Shown: positions 1 to 8,769, counted from the first letter of the stretch. The stretch: DNA of 64,000 nucleotides from UTCHB3 sp964625575 (GCA_964625575.1 CAZVBQ010000008.1:46673-110672), one strand, 5' to 3'. Notes: generated by a model from the sequence alone, not told the origin. Made by a program: numbers and translations.

Positions 1-636
1 TGTGTTACCTCGAACCGGGTGATTGAGTCGCTAAAGACCGGCACTTACAACGATTCGCAACTCCTTGTGATAAAGTACCACCTGAATTTCCCAAGCCCCA
101 ATGATCCGTTCTATCAGGCGAACAAATCCCAGTTGAACGCCCGGGGACAGCTTTACAATATCCTTTCAACTCCAACAACCTATATTGACGGACAATTGAA
201 ACCTGTCTCAAGCGACTCGAACCAGATAAAACAATACGTCGATCAGCAACTCGCAAAACCTGCTCTTTTCAGAATGAACGTTAGCGATTCGGTTTCGTTG
301 GGGGTCATCCACGCGAAGGTAAGGATAAATGTCCTCTCAATGCCACAGGTTGATTCAAGCGACATTGTCCTTCATGTTTACGCGTTGCAAACTGAGACGA
401 GTTTCGCGAATCCCCCCGGAGCAAATGGTGAGACTGTTTTCCATGACGTGGTCAGGGGATTTTTCACCGGTACAGGTGGAATCATCCCGGTGATCAAGCA
501 ATCAGGGCAACAACTCACGTTTGATTTCTCCTTGGCAACCGGTAGCGGGTGGGATCTTGCAAAGATAAAGGTTGTCGCGTTTTTGCAGCACAAAACCACA
601 AAAGAGATCTATCAGGCAGCATTTTCAGTAAATTAG
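1..636 (+). CDS. Omp28-like thioredoxin-fold protein, 5' truncated by the window edge
   Basis: The reading frame is open from base 1, so this is the C-terminal part of a longer gene; the GTG at 19 is not the true start. The visible part begins with a cysteine in CVTSNRVIE, which may be the second cysteine of a thioredoxin CxxC site, followed by a strand-rich region and STPTTYIDG, which has the cis-proline position of thioredoxin folds. The rest (about residues 85-210) looks like the beta-rich C-terminal half of Omp28-type outer-membrane proteins. No T9SS tail is present. It is followed after 8 nt by a T9SS cargo gene and then a TlpA-like gene, so a role in extracytoplasmic redox or secreted-protein handling is likely. 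Family assignment is inferred from layout; the catalytic start lies outside the window. Confidence 0.72.
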   Translation, partial: CVTSNRVIESLKTGTYNDSQLLVIKYHLNFPSPNDPFYQANKSQLNARGQLYNILSTPTTYIDGQLKPVSSDSNQIKQYVDQQLAKPALFRMNVSDSVSLGVIHAKVRINVLSMPQVDSSDIVLHVYALQTETSFANPPGANGETVFHDVVRGFFTGTGGIIPVIKQSGQQLTFDFSLATGSGWDLAKIKVVAFLQHKTTKEIYQAAFSVN

Positions 637-644
637 CGCAAATT

Positions 645-1373
645 ATGAAAAAAACTCTACTACTTTCCCTCTTTCTCATCGCGGGAACAATCGTACTGAG
701 ATCACAAACATTCCAATTCACACCCAATCACACCACGGTGACCGACACGCTTGGGAGTGAACTGATTTTTGAGTTTGAACTAAAAAATATCTCGAACTCA
801 CCTCAAACCGTTTATATCGTAAGACCTGTGGAGGTGTTGCCCCACCCTGACTGGACATCTTCCCTCTGTTTCGATCAGGGATGTTTTGCCCCGTTTGTGG
901 ATAGCGTTGCAACCACGGTTGATTTCGGCAGTTCGCCAATTCAGCCGGGGGAATCGCGCGAGTTTTCGGTTCACATTTTCACCATGACGCAGGAAGGTTC
1001 CGCCACAGTGGTGGTTGAGGCGCACAATCTCGCAAATCCATCGGAATCATACTCCCACACACTTACCGGGAGGACTTCCCCTGTTTCAGTTGAAAATGAA
1101 GCAGTGCCCGCTGAGTTTTCACTCGGTCAGAACCACCCTAATCCGTTCAACCCCTCCACCGTTATCAGTTACTCGTTGCCGGCCGGGGGCAATGTTGATA
1201 TCACTGTTTACAACTCACTCGGAGAGAAGGTTATAACCCTCGTGGAAGGTGTACAGGAAGCAGGTAACCATCAGGTTTCGTTCAACGCTTCCGGACTTGG
1301 ATCTGGAGTCTATTTTTACAGGCTTGTTTCAGCCAACTTCACTTCAACAAAGAAAATGCTCCTGGCAAAGTAA
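645..1373 (+). CDS. small secreted protein with T9SS C-terminal sorting domain
   Basis: A 242-aa protein. The ATG at 645 is chosen over upstream in-frame codons because it begins a clear signal peptide (MKKTLLLSLFLIAGTIVLRSQ) and lies just after the preceding stop. Residues about 22-150 form an Ig-like beta domain (conserved transglutaminase/ASPM-like style, WTSSLCFD..CFAPF, two cysteines). Residues 157-242 are a type A T9SS sorting domain: EFSLGQNHPNPFNPST, then LGEKV and SGVYFYRL, ending STKKMLLAK. Such tails direct export through the type IX secretion system and are removed or anchored at the surface. The stop overlaps the next ATG (TAATG at 1371-1375), so it is translationally coupled with the TlpA-like gene. 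No enzymatic motif was recognised. Confidence 0.88.
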   Translation: MKKTLLLSLFLIAGTIVLRSQTFQFTPNHTTVTDTLGSELIFEFELKNISNSPQTVYIVRPVEVLPHPDWTSSLCFDQGCFAPFVDSVATTVDFGSSPIQPGESREFSVHIFTMTQEGSATVVVEAHNLANPSESYSHTLTGRTSPVSVENEAVPAEFSLGQNHPNPFNPSTVISYSLPAGGNVDITVYNSLGEKVITLVEGVQEAGNHQVSFNASGLGSGVYFYRLVSANFTSTKKMLLAK

Positions 1374-1864
1374 TGAAGAGATATTTACCCTTTTTTCTGT
1401 TACTGCTTTCCCTCTCCCTACTCGCGCAGGAGGGGAAGAAAGCCCCGGATTTCACTCTTGAAAATATTGATGGTGATCCCGTAACCCTTGGTGAGAACAC
1501 CGGTTCGGGGCCCGTTGTGCTGAGCTTCTGGGCAACCTGGTGCAAGCCCTGTATAGAAGAGTTGCCTCACCTTGAGAAGATCTACTCTGAACTGAAAGAG
1601 AAGGGACTGAAGATATTCGCGATCTCGGTTGACGGAGAAAAGACCGCCGCCAAGGTAGAGCCTTTCGCGAAGACGAAGGGGATGCAGATCCCTGTTCTGC
1701 TTGATCCGAACGGGGATGTCGCCCGGGCATTCTACGCGAAGGATGTTCCTTTCACAGTGCTTCTGAACGCTGCCGGTGAGATAGTTTACACCCACTCGGG
1801 ATACAAGCTCGGGGATGAGTTGGAGCTCAGGGAGAAAATAACCGCGCTGATGGAAGTCAAGTGA
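1373..1864 (+). CDS. TlpA/ResA-like thioredoxin family protein
   Basis: A 163-aa periplasmic thiol-disulfide oxidoreductase. Residues 1-19 are a signal peptide. APDFTLENIDGDPVTL begins the AhpC/TSA-redoxin type fold, and the active site is WCKPC at 56-60 (Cys57 and Cys60). The cis-proline is in DVPFTVLL near residue 126. This is the TlpA/ResA/DsbE size and layout. Such proteins reduce disulfides in cytochrome c maturation or keep exported proteins folded. It overlaps the T9SS gene upstream (TAATG) and the barrel gene downstream (TGATG at 1862-1866). It therefore belongs to one operon with an Omp28-like protein and an outer-membrane barrel, which suggests a job in envelope protein folding. The exact substrate is unknown. 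Confidence 0.93.
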   Translation: MKRYLPFFLLLLSLSLLAQEGKKAPDFTLENIDGDPVTLGENTGSGPVVLSFWATWCKPCIEELPHLEKIYSELKEKGLKIFAISVDGEKTAAKVEPFAKTKGMQIPVLLDPNGDVARAFYAKDVPFTVLLNAAGEIVYTHSGYKLGDELELREKITALMEVK

Positions 1865-3390
1865 TGAGAAAAGCCCTCTTCTTTCTTCTGATCCCTGCAC
1901 TTCCGCTTTTTGCTCAAGACCTGTCCGCTCCCAAACTGCCTGCCGGTTTAAGTATTTTAAACCAGACAAAAGCTTCATACGATTTTGGAAAGAAGATATC
2001 GATCTTCGAAGATTGGCTGAACGTCGATTACAGGCACGAAAACTTTACCGCCGGACTCCGTTATGAAACCTTCAAACCGAATGACCCCTCTCCCGCGATA
2101 AGCAGGGGGAAGGAGAACTACTCCGATATCGCGTTCAAATATTTCACGGTTAACTTCGGAAACAAGAAGAGCAGTTTTGAGCTGACCGCCGGCAATTTTT
2201 ATGCCCTCGTGGGAAGGGGAATGGTGCTCAGGAGTTATGAAGACAGAAACCTGCGGCTCGACAACAATCTTCAGGGTGTCCTCGTCCGCGCGGGTTATGC
2301 TGATTTCAAGCTTACCGCGCTTGCCGGTTCGGCTGCCAATTCTAATAATGACAGAAAAGACATCCTCTACCTCGCCGACCTTGAATACCGGGGCATGAAA
2401 TGGCTGAAGGGAGGCGTTACCTTTGCTTCCAACAAGCCTGATCTTCCCGGAGTCGCGAACACCGATATCGGTTCACTCCGCCTTCAGACCTCGATCGGTT
2501 CACTCGACGGATACATCGAATACGGCCTGAAAAAGAACTCTGACATTCAGAGCGCGGCGTTCAAAGGAACCGAAAACTTCATCGGCAAAGGTTTTTATGG
2601 CTCACTCTCATATTACTACGACATTTTCTCATTAGTTGGCGAATATAAATATTACGATAATTTCGGTTTCAGGTCATTTGACCAAACGGTAAGTTACAAT
2701 CAGCCACCTGCCACGAGGCGTGATTATACCTACCTCCTCTTCAACCGGCATCCATCGACGCTTGATCCTGACAATGAACAGGGCTTCCAGATAGAAGCGA
2801 ACGCGAATTTTTCTGATTACTCTTCGCTTCTGCTGCAATACTCTGAAACCAAAACACTCGACAACACTTCCTTCATTCAGAGGCTGTACAACCAGAATCT
2901 CGACCCAAGGGTGAAGTACAGGGAGGCATCGGCGCAATACTCAGGTGAATTGTCGGACAAGCTCAAAATGATAGTTGCCCTCGGTTACAACGAAGAACTT
3001 GACGAGAATACCAGGAACTACACCGGGGTTCTCGATCTTAAATATTCGATCGACCCCAAAAACACGCTCCGCCTGATAGTTGAGCACCAGCAAACCAATA
3101 ACAGAACAACGCTTGAAGATTACTTCGCCGACGTTCTTACTGTTGAATACCTGCGTTCGCCGAAATACTCAATTGCCTGGGTATCGGAAATGAAAACCAG
3201 AGAACCCCTCCCGGGTGAGAAAGTAAGGCTCTTCTGGAATTACCTTATCGGCACGATGAAGATAGGTGAGCATACAGATATCAGTCTTCTCGCGGGCTCA
3301 CGCGAAGCGGGGATCATCTGCATTGGCGGCGTATGCAGATACGAACCTGAGTTCAGAGGAATAGAATTCAAGATGACAAACAGATTCTGA
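1864..3390 (+). CDS. DUF6029-like outer-membrane beta-barrel protein
   Basis: A protein of about 508 aa with a signal peptide (MRKALFFLLIPALPLFAQ). The ATG at 1864 overlaps the previous stop as TGATG; a GTG at 1861 is an alternative. The body is made of alternating short strands with aromatic ends, and motifs such as GNFYALVGRGMVLRSYEDR and RLDNNLQGV resemble the DUF6029 family of Bacteroidota outer-membrane proteins. The chain ends in FKMTNRF, an aromatic C-terminus typical of barrels inserted by BAM. It is last in the Omp28/T9SS/TlpA operon. The function is not known. It could be a passive pore or the outer-membrane partner of the redox proteins upstream. Confidence 0.8.
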   Translation: MRKALFFLLIPALPLFAQDLSAPKLPAGLSILNQTKASYDFGKKISIFEDWLNVDYRHENFTAGLRYETFKPNDPSPAISRGKENYSDIAFKYFTVNFGNKKSSFELTAGNFYALVGRGMVLRSYEDRNLRLDNNLQGVLVRAGYADFKLTALAGSAANSNNDRKDILYLADLEYRGMKWLKGGVTFASNKPDLPGVANTDIGSLRLQTSIGSLDGYIEYGLKKNSDIQSAAFKGTENFIGKGFYGSLSYYYDIFSLVGEYKYYDNFGFRSFDQTVSYNQPPATRRDYTYLLFNRHPSTLDPDNEQGFQIEANANFSDYSSLLLQYSETKTLDNTSFIQRLYNQNLDPRVKYREASAQYSGELSDKLKMIVALGYNEELDENTRNYTGVLDLKYSIDPKNTLRLIVEHQQTNNRTTLEDYFADVLTVEYLRSPKYSIAWVSEMKTREPLPGEKVRLFWNYLIGTMKIGEHTDISLLAGSREAGIICIGGVCRYEPEFRGIEFKMTNRF

Positions 3391-3521
3391 CAGGGAAAAA
3401 TCGCGAGTTAACAGAAAAATATTGTATAACTTCCGGTTCTTTCTTTATATTGCTATCAGCAATTCAAAAGTGTTTTAAGTCTGTTCAACAATTTCTTTAT
3501 CACAGAGCCAAGGAAAACGGA

Positions 3522-3899
3522 TTGGTCAGGATATTTTTCGCTCTTCTTTCTATTACTGCTGCCGGAGTGACATACTATCTGCTACTTGACGGTTATGGCG
3601 GTCTATTTGCAGGATTCATGAACAACTACGCGATGGAAACATCCGTGGTGGCCGCTGCATATTTTCTTAGCGTTTCTCATAGAAGGATCAGCGGAAACAA
3701 AATTGCAAAGGCAGCTGTCATCTTTATACTGGCTTCCGCTATTGAAGTGGCACAATTCTTCGATGTAAATATCTTTGGCTCGGATGCAGACCCCGTCGAT
3801 TTCTTCTTCTTCGCTATCGGTCTTGGTGTTGCCCTCTTTATCGACTATCAGATCATCCCACGGTTGGATGGAACTTATGAGAAAGTTGAGTTTAAGTAG
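3522..3899 (+). CDS. small polytopic membrane protein (DUF2809/VanZ-like layout)
   Basis: A protein of about 125 aa with four predicted membrane segments. The frame is open from a TTG at 3450, but the TTG at 3522 has a good Shine-Dalgarno (AAGGA at 3510-3514, 7-nt spacing), and a possible promoter overlaps the upstream candidate. Conserved-looking residues include IEVAQFF and DADPVDFFFFAIG near the third and fourth helices. The E..Q and DP-D pattern is reminiscent of the small membrane families DUF2809 and VanZ-like, but similarity is only in layout. It stands alone between a barrel operon and a convergent protease gene, and is followed by a heptamer array that begins at its stop codon. The function is unknown. 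Confidence 0.6.
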   Translation: MVRIFFALLSITAAGVTYYLLLDGYGGLFAGFMNNYAMETSVVAAAYFLSVSHRRISGNKIAKAAVIFILASAIEVAQFFDVNIFGSDADPVDFFFFAIGLGVALFIDYQIIPRLDGTYEKVEFK

Positions 3900-3939
3900 G
3901 TATCAGGTATCAGGTATTAGGTATTAGGTATCAGATATT
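3898..3939 (+). repeat. degenerate heptamer array A (six copies)
   Basis: Six tandem 7-mers of the form AGGTATY. The first overlaps the TAG stop codon (3897-3899) of the membrane-protein gene. Members differ at one or two positions (aggtatc, aggtatt, agatatt). The array sits between the stop codon and the terminator at 3961. The same kind of array recurs in other spacers of this window. Confidence 0.9.
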
Positions 3940-3960
3940 ATTTGCTTCGGGCCACCGAAA

Positions 3961-3993
3961 AAAAAGGCTGCTTCAAACGAGGCAGCCTTTTTT
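3961..3993. terminator. bidirectional rho-independent terminator
   Basis: Perfect 11-bp stem AAAAAGGCTGC (3961-3971) with GCAGCCTTTTT (3982-3992) and a 10-nt loop. T-runs follow on both strands, serving the plus-strand membrane-protein gene and the convergent minus-strand protease gene that ends at 4010. Confidence 0.92.
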
Positions 3994-4009
3994 ATTTTAA
4001 ACGGTTTGT

Positions 4010-7000
4010 TTATTTAGAACGGTCGGGGTATTTAACCTTGCCCGGTTTTTTCGGTGGATTGGTTTTCAGCGCGTCAAGCATGAGATCGATCGCTTTATTG
4101 AGCTGCTCATCGTTCCCTTTGGCGAGCTCGTGAGGTTGGTTCTCGATGTCAAAATCGGGATCCACGCCGTAGCCTTCAATTCCGAGTTCACCGGTGATCT
4201 CGCGGTATCCGAATGATGGAGCCGTTACAGATCCGCCATCAATGAGCGGTGGTGTACCGCTTATACCGACCAGACCGCCCCAGGTTCTTTTACCGACTAT
4301 CTTGCCGAGGCCTGCCGCTCTGAAGTATGCCGGGAAGGCATCACCACCGGAGCCTGACCAGCCGTTAACGAGCATTACCTTCGGGCCAAAGTGACCAACA
4401 AACGGGGATTCCCAATCGGCGAAACTGTTGCGTGCCCAATAGTTATAGAGCTTTCGGTTGAGGAGTTCGATAAACCTGTCAGGTATCTGTCCGCCGCTGT
4501 TGAAGCGTTCATCAATTATAAGAGCTTCCTTGTTCAGTTGACCCATGAACTGGCGGTACAGATCTGTCTGACCGTCAATTCCGGTACTTGGCACATAGAT
4601 GTAGCCAACTTTTCCGTCCGTTTTTTCTTCAACATACTTTCTGTTATTTTCAATCCAGGCGTAGTATCTGAGTTCCTGCTCATCCTCGAGAGGTTTAACA
4701 AGGATATCCCGCGCGCCATCTTTCGATGGTTTGCTGTTTATTGTGAGTATGACAGTTTTATTGGCAAGTCGCTGGAATGGTTTCCACGGGTCATACTTGG
4801 GATCCACATCCACGCCGTTCACGGCGATAAGGTAGTCGCCCTCTTTCACATTAAGCCCTGGGGCACGAAGTGGTGATCTGACTTCGGAAGCATCCCATGG
4901 AGCGGTTTCGTATATTTTCGCGAACTTATACATTCCGGAGGCCTTGTCAAGCTGGAAGTCGCATCCAAGCACGCCAACGGGCGCGTAAGGGGCTATTTCA
5001 AGATCGCCACCGCTCACATAGGCGTGTGATACGTTAAGCTCCGCGATCAACTCACCGATAACATAGTTAAGATCGTTGCGATATGCCACAAAAGGGAGGA
5101 GGGCGGCGTATCTTTTCTTCATCTTCTCCCAGTCAACCCCGTGCATGTTGGGATCATAGAAGAAGTCGCGTTCGATTCTCCATGCTTCGTTGTAAAGCTG
5201 TACCCATTCTTCCTTCGGATTGATGGTCGCGGTCATGTTGGAAAGATCGAGTTTGCCATCCGCGAGCTTCGCCCCGGGCGATGGATCGATGATGGAAAAT
5301 GACCCGTCCGGGGTTGCAACCAAAATTTTCTTGCCGTCAAAAGAGAGCCTGAATTGGGTGACACCTGAAACAACTTCCTTGTGCTCTCTCTTATCGAGAT
5401 CAAAGGAGTAGAGCGTGCCCCCTTTTCTCCAGTCGCCGTCAGCTTGGTACTGAATGTAGAATATCTTCCCTTCTGCTGCCGCAAGAGCACCTGCTGAACC
5501 AAGTTTTTTGATCAACATCGATCTTGATTCAATTCCTTCGAAGTCGATCTTGACGGATTTATCATCTTTTTTAGCCTCTGTTTTCGAGGTGTCCTTCTTC
5601 TCGTCCTTCTTCTCCTCCTTCGCTTCAACCTTCACTTCCACTTCGTCATTTTTAGGGGCGAAGATATCTTTAACATCGTTACGAAGTGTAACCGCGTAGA
5701 GGTTGACCGAGTTTTTATAGACCCATGTGGGATCCTGATCGGAGTAAGTTGGCTCGAAGTTCTTGAGGCTGTAGAAGTAGAGGTATTCACCTTTAGGATC
5801 GAACACGGGGTTGTTGGCGCTGTAAAAGTCGTTGGTTATAACGGATGATTTCCCTGTCTCAAGGTTATAGAGCTTGATCACGGTGTGGGAATAACTTGTT
5901 CTTATGCTATATGCAAGCCACTTGCTGTCAGGGCTCCAGCCATAGTTGAAGAAGTAATCATAGTCATCTTTATCGATCTTTGTCAGTTTTTCATCACCAA
6001 CCGAGAGGATGTAGATATTCCCGTGATTGTCGTTGAATACGATCTGCTTGCTGTCGGGTGACCAGTTGATGTTCTGTTTGAACCCGGCTCCCATTTTGGT
6101 AAGTTTTTTCTCCTCACTTTTTCCGTCAGCCGCTTTGATGTAGAGTTCATATTCACCGGTTTTGTCGGAGAAATAAGCGATATATTTGCCATCGGGTGAC
6201 CATGTGCCTTCGCGTTCAGCAACTCCGGAAGTGTTGGTGAGGTTCCGGGTAACGCCGTCTTTAGCCGGCACTGTGAGTATTTCACCTCTTGCTTCAAAAA
6301 CGGCGCGCTTTCCGTCGCGTGAAATATCAAAATTGCTGATCATTTTCGCGAGGTTTTTAATCACGGGACGAACCTTGGGAAGATCGGTCGGAATGTAAAC
6401 CTCGATGGAATTGATCTTTCCTGTGATAACGTTTAGCACGTGGAGCTTCCCGCCGTTCTCAAAGACGATCTCGTCAACTCCGGCGGAGGGCCACTTCACA
6501 TCATATTCATCGAAGTAGGTGTGTTGTTTAACCTCTTTAGTCGTGGTGTTGTAGCTCCAGATGTTCAGTTTTTTGTTTTTGTCGCGGTCGGAGAGGAAAA
6601 ATATCTGCTCGCCGATCCACATCGGGATACCATCGGAGCCGTCGAAATCAGTGATCTTTTCCGAAGTGTTGTTTTTAAGATCGTAGATCCAGATATCGCT
6701 TGCCATACCGCCACGGTAGCGTTTCCAGGTTCTATTTTCAACCGCGAGGGTTTGGAACGCGATCTTGTTGCCGTCGGGGCTAACGGAGGCGAACTCACCG
6801 TAGGCCATCGGCAGCATTTCCGGCATTCCGCCGTTTACTGACTGTTTCCACAGTTTGTTGTAACGGTATGAAGGGGAGTTCTGTTGTGAACGGTAAAGGA
6901 TGGCTGAGCCATCGGGGTACCAGTCGTCAACCAGGTCAGCCGAGGGGCTGTGGGTGAGTCTTACCGGTACTCCTCCTTCAGAGGGGATAACGTACAGGTC

Positions 7001-7270
7001 AATATTGCCGTCGTAATTGCCTGAAAAAACAATTTTGTCACCCTTGGGAGAGAATTTCGCGTAATTCTCGCTTCCAATGGTGGTGGTGAGACCTGTGGCA
7101 GTGCCGCCAGTTTTGGGCACGCTGTAAAGGTCGCCCGCGTATTGAAAAACAATCCTGGTCTGCGAGATGTCGGGGAACCGGAGCATCAGGGCATCAGGGG
7201 AGTGTTTTTCCTGAGGGAATATCATGCCTGAAAAGGCAAGGATGATGAGAGGTAAAGAGGTTTTGCGCAT
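4010..7270 (-). CDS. tricorn-like S41 family peptidase
   Basis: A 1086-aa protein, close to the length of tricorn proteases. It has a signal peptide (MRKTSLPLIILAFSGMIFP), then beta-propeller repeats of the TolB/WD40 type up to about residue 520 (FSPKGDKIVFSG, WSPDGKYIAYFSD, WSPDSKWLAYS). A charged Lys/Glu linker lies around 540-580, followed by a C1 helical region, a PDZ domain (VKEGDYLIAVNGVDV) and the S41 catalytic region. The VSHAY motif supplies the tricorn-type Ser-His, and VNGWSGSGGDAF near 969-978 supplies the nucleophilic serine; the late Glu is in the GELGIEGYGV segment. It probably degrades peptides in the periplasm or outside the cell. Monocistronic, with a terminator at 3961-3993. 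Confidence 0.95.
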   Translation of the reverse strand: MRKTSLPLIILAFSGMIFPQEKHSPDALMLRFPDISQTRIVFQYAGDLYSVPKTGGTATGLTTTIGSENYAKFSPKGDKIVFSGNYDGNIDLYVIPSEGGVPVRLTHSPSADLVDDWYPDGSAILYRSQQNSPSYRYNKLWKQSVNGGMPEMLPMAYGEFASVSPDGNKIAFQTLAVENRTWKRYRGGMASDIWIYDLKNNTSEKITDFDGSDGIPMWIGEQIFFLSDRDKNKKLNIWSYNTTTKEVKQHTYFDEYDVKWPSAGVDEIVFENGGKLHVLNVITGKINSIEVYIPTDLPKVRPVIKNLAKMISNFDISRDGKRAVFEARGEILTVPAKDGVTRNLTNTSGVAEREGTWSPDGKYIAYFSDKTGEYELYIKAADGKSEEKKLTKMGAGFKQNINWSPDSKQIVFNDNHGNIYILSVGDEKLTKIDKDDYDYFFNYGWSPDSKWLAYSIRTSYSHTVIKLYNLETGKSSVITNDFYSANNPVFDPKGEYLYFYSLKNFEPTYSDQDPTWVYKNSVNLYAVTLRNDVKDIFAPKNDEVEVKVEAKEEKKDEKKDTSKTEAKKDDKSVKIDFEGIESRSMLIKKLGSAGALAAAEGKIFYIQYQADGDWRKGGTLYSFDLDKREHKEVVSGVTQFRLSFDGKKILVATPDGSFSIIDPSPGAKLADGKLDLSNMTATINPKEEWVQLYNEAWRIERDFFYDPNMHGVDWEKMKKRYAALLPFVAYRNDLNYVIGELIAELNVSHAYVSGGDLEIAPYAPVGVLGCDFQLDKASGMYKFAKIYETAPWDASEVRSPLRAPGLNVKEGDYLIAVNGVDVDPKYDPWKPFQRLANKTVILTINSKPSKDGARDILVKPLEDEQELRYYAWIENNRKYVEEKTDGKVGYIYVPSTGIDGQTDLYRQFMGQLNKEALIIDERFNSGGQIPDRFIELLNRKLYNYWARNSFADWESPFVGHFGPKVMLVNGWSGSGGDAFPAYFRAAGLGKIVGKRTWGGLVGISGTPPLIDGGSVTAPSFGYREITGELGIEGYGVDPDFDIENQPHELAKGNDEQLNKAIDLMLDALKTNPPKKPGKVKYPDRSK

Positions 7271-7286
7271 GGCAGTTCCTTTTTAG

Positions 7287-7336
7287 TAAAAAAAATACCC
7301 GTAAACAAACTTACAGAAAATATGTTTTACGGGTAT
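7287..7336 (-). terminator. rho-independent terminator for the 7357-8199 gene
   Basis: On the minus strand an 11-bp perfect stem (TTTACGGGTAT at 7326-7336 pairing with ATACCCGTAAA at 7295-7305) is followed directly by a run of about eight T. It lies 20 nt after the stop at 7357 and just upstream of the protease gene, separating the two minus-strand units. Confidence 0.93.
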
Positions 7337-7356
7337 ATAAATTCAGGATAAACTGC

Positions 7357-8199
7357 TTAATTCACGGGATGAGCGCCTGCCCTTAGCGTTTCGATGGCAT
7401 TGTGAAGGAAACCGGGAAGCACGGTGCGCTTTGTCAGGTTGATGTTCACCGGATTTTCGAGCTGGTGGATCATATCGTAATAGGCTTTCTCACCGTACTG
7501 CTCCACCACCTGAACTTTTCTTTCAGGCTGTCTGAAGTGGTAATACATACTTGGTGGATCGGCTTCCGGGTGGAACTGAGTTCCGATAATTTCATCCGAT
7601 ATCCTGATCGCCATCATCGCGGGCTCGACATGGATAGCCGCGGGCTCAATCTCCATCGCGAGCACCTTCGCGCCGAGTTGGTCGAGTTTCGCACGGTTTG
7701 GGTGGATCACCTGCCAGCCACGGAAGTCGGCTCCATAGAACGGATCTGTAAGGTGCGAAAATACAGAGTCTTTCTTACCGTCTTCCGTGCGTCCGAAGGG
7801 AATTATGCCGAACGACTTTTTCTCACGCTGCACCACATCCCCGAGTTCAAAGAATCGAGCCATCATCTGGAATGAGTGGCAAATGAAAAAGATGTGCTTC
7901 TTTTCGGTGGAGCGCTGGTTGTGGTTGTAGATGCTGTCAAGGAGTTTGAAATAATTTGTCTCCCACTCCCTGCCCGAATCTTCAAACGGGGAGCCTGGAC
8001 CGCCGGAAGAGATGTAGATGTCGTGATCGAGCCCGGGCACGTCACCTTTAAGGCGTGAATCGAATATTTTGTACTCCATCGGCACATCCTCGAAGAGAGT
8101 GTCAACCTCGTACAGATGATCCTGAATACACCTCATCCCCTGATTTTCCTCACCGTTGTAAAGGTCAATTACGGCTATTTTTATCTTTTTGGAAGACAA
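7357..8199 (-). CDS. class I glutamine amidotransferase-like protein
   Basis: The start is placed at the TTG at 8199 because GGAG lies 8 nt upstream and the recognisable fold begins at KIKIAVIDLYNG; the frame stays open to 8310 but that part looks non-coding. The 280-aa product has the class I GATase triad: Cys107 in FFICHSFQ, and His210 and Glu212 in GTQFHPEAD, plus the SSGGPGSPFED loop before the nucleophile elbow. Members hydrolyse glutamine for a partner synthase or act as peptidase-like enzymes; the ICHSF elbow (rather than G-x-C-x-G) departs from canonical GATases, so glutaminase activity is uncertain. No synthetase gene is adjacent. It is divergent from the Csx-like gene at 8304 and has its own terminator. 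Confidence 0.85.
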   Translation of the reverse strand: MSSKKIKIAVIDLYNGEENQGMRCIQDHLYEVDTLFEDVPMEYKIFDSRLKGDVPGLDHDIYISSGGPGSPFEDSGREWETNYFKLLDSIYNHNQRSTEKKHIFFICHSFQMMARFFELGDVVQREKKSFGIIPFGRTEDGKKDSVFSHLTDPFYGADFRGWQVIHPNRAKLDQLGAKVLAMEIEPAAIHVEPAMMAIRISDEIIGTQFHPEADPPSMYYHFRQPERKVQVVEQYGEKAYYDMIHQLENPVNINLTKRTVLPGFLHNAIETLRAGAHPVN

Positions 8200-8303
8200 T
8201 ACTGAAACTCCATTATTTTTATTTTTTCGATATTTAAATTTACGGAACTTATTTGAAAGGGGACATCCGGAAATTCTGATATTCAGCCACTCTATAAAAA
8301 CAG

Positions 8304-8711
8304 ATGCCATTAAAGATGAAAAAAGATTTGAGAATGATATTGATAAACTACACCAACCACCCCTCCGCGAACTGGAGCGGCGAGCAGAAGGATGCCGCTC
8401 TTGATAAGTGGAGGGGAATAGTGGATATCCCTTTTCCGCAAACCGAACCTGAATGGAATGAAGAGGAAGTGGCAGCTTGTTTCAATGCCTTTATGAAAGA
8501 AGTGGAGGAGAAACTTCTACCGCTTGGAAAGAAGATCCAGGATGCTGAATTCCTGATCATGGGAGAATTCAGATACACATACTTTGCAGTAAGAACACTG
8601 AAGGAGCTGGGTCACCGTGTTTACGCGCACGCCGGGAAAAGGGAGGTTGAAGTGGTCGACAACAAGAGCATTTACACATTCCGGTTCGGAAGGTTCGTAG
8701 AGTACTTTTAG
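8304..8711 (+). CDS. Csx15/Csx20-like small protein (putative ring-nuclease family)
   Basis: A protein of 125-135 aa. The ATGs at 8304, 8316 and 8334 are all possible; homologous proteins as I know them start near M-x-L-I-N, which favours 8334 (MILINYTNHPSANWS). The features seen are INYTNHPSANWS at the N-terminus, VDIPFPQ, LIMGEFRYTYFAVRTLKELGH in the middle, and KREVEV followed by FRFGRFVEY at the end. This succession matches the small CRISPR-associated families Csx15/Csx20, some members of which are described as ring nucleases that cleave cyclic oligoadenylates made by type III CRISPR systems. No cas gene or CRISPR array is in the window. Family assignment is from memory of conserved motifs; activity is inferred only. 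Confidence 0.68.
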   Translation: MPLKMKKDLRMILINYTNHPSANWSGEQKDAALDKWRGIVDIPFPQTEPEWNEEEVAACFNAFMKEVEEKLLPLGKKIQDAEFLIMGEFRYTYFAVRTLKELGHRVYAHAGKREVEVVDNKSIYTFRFGRFVEYF

Positions 8712-8769
8712 CCATCAATCAAAGGGAGAGTGGGGGCGGTTCGGGCAGATTTATTATGGCTGTTTCCCG

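Noticed and set aside
4391..4876. A 161-aa plus-strand ORF inside the tricorn-like gene
   Set aside because: Antisense to a well-supported 1086-aa protein, and no family motif is visible.
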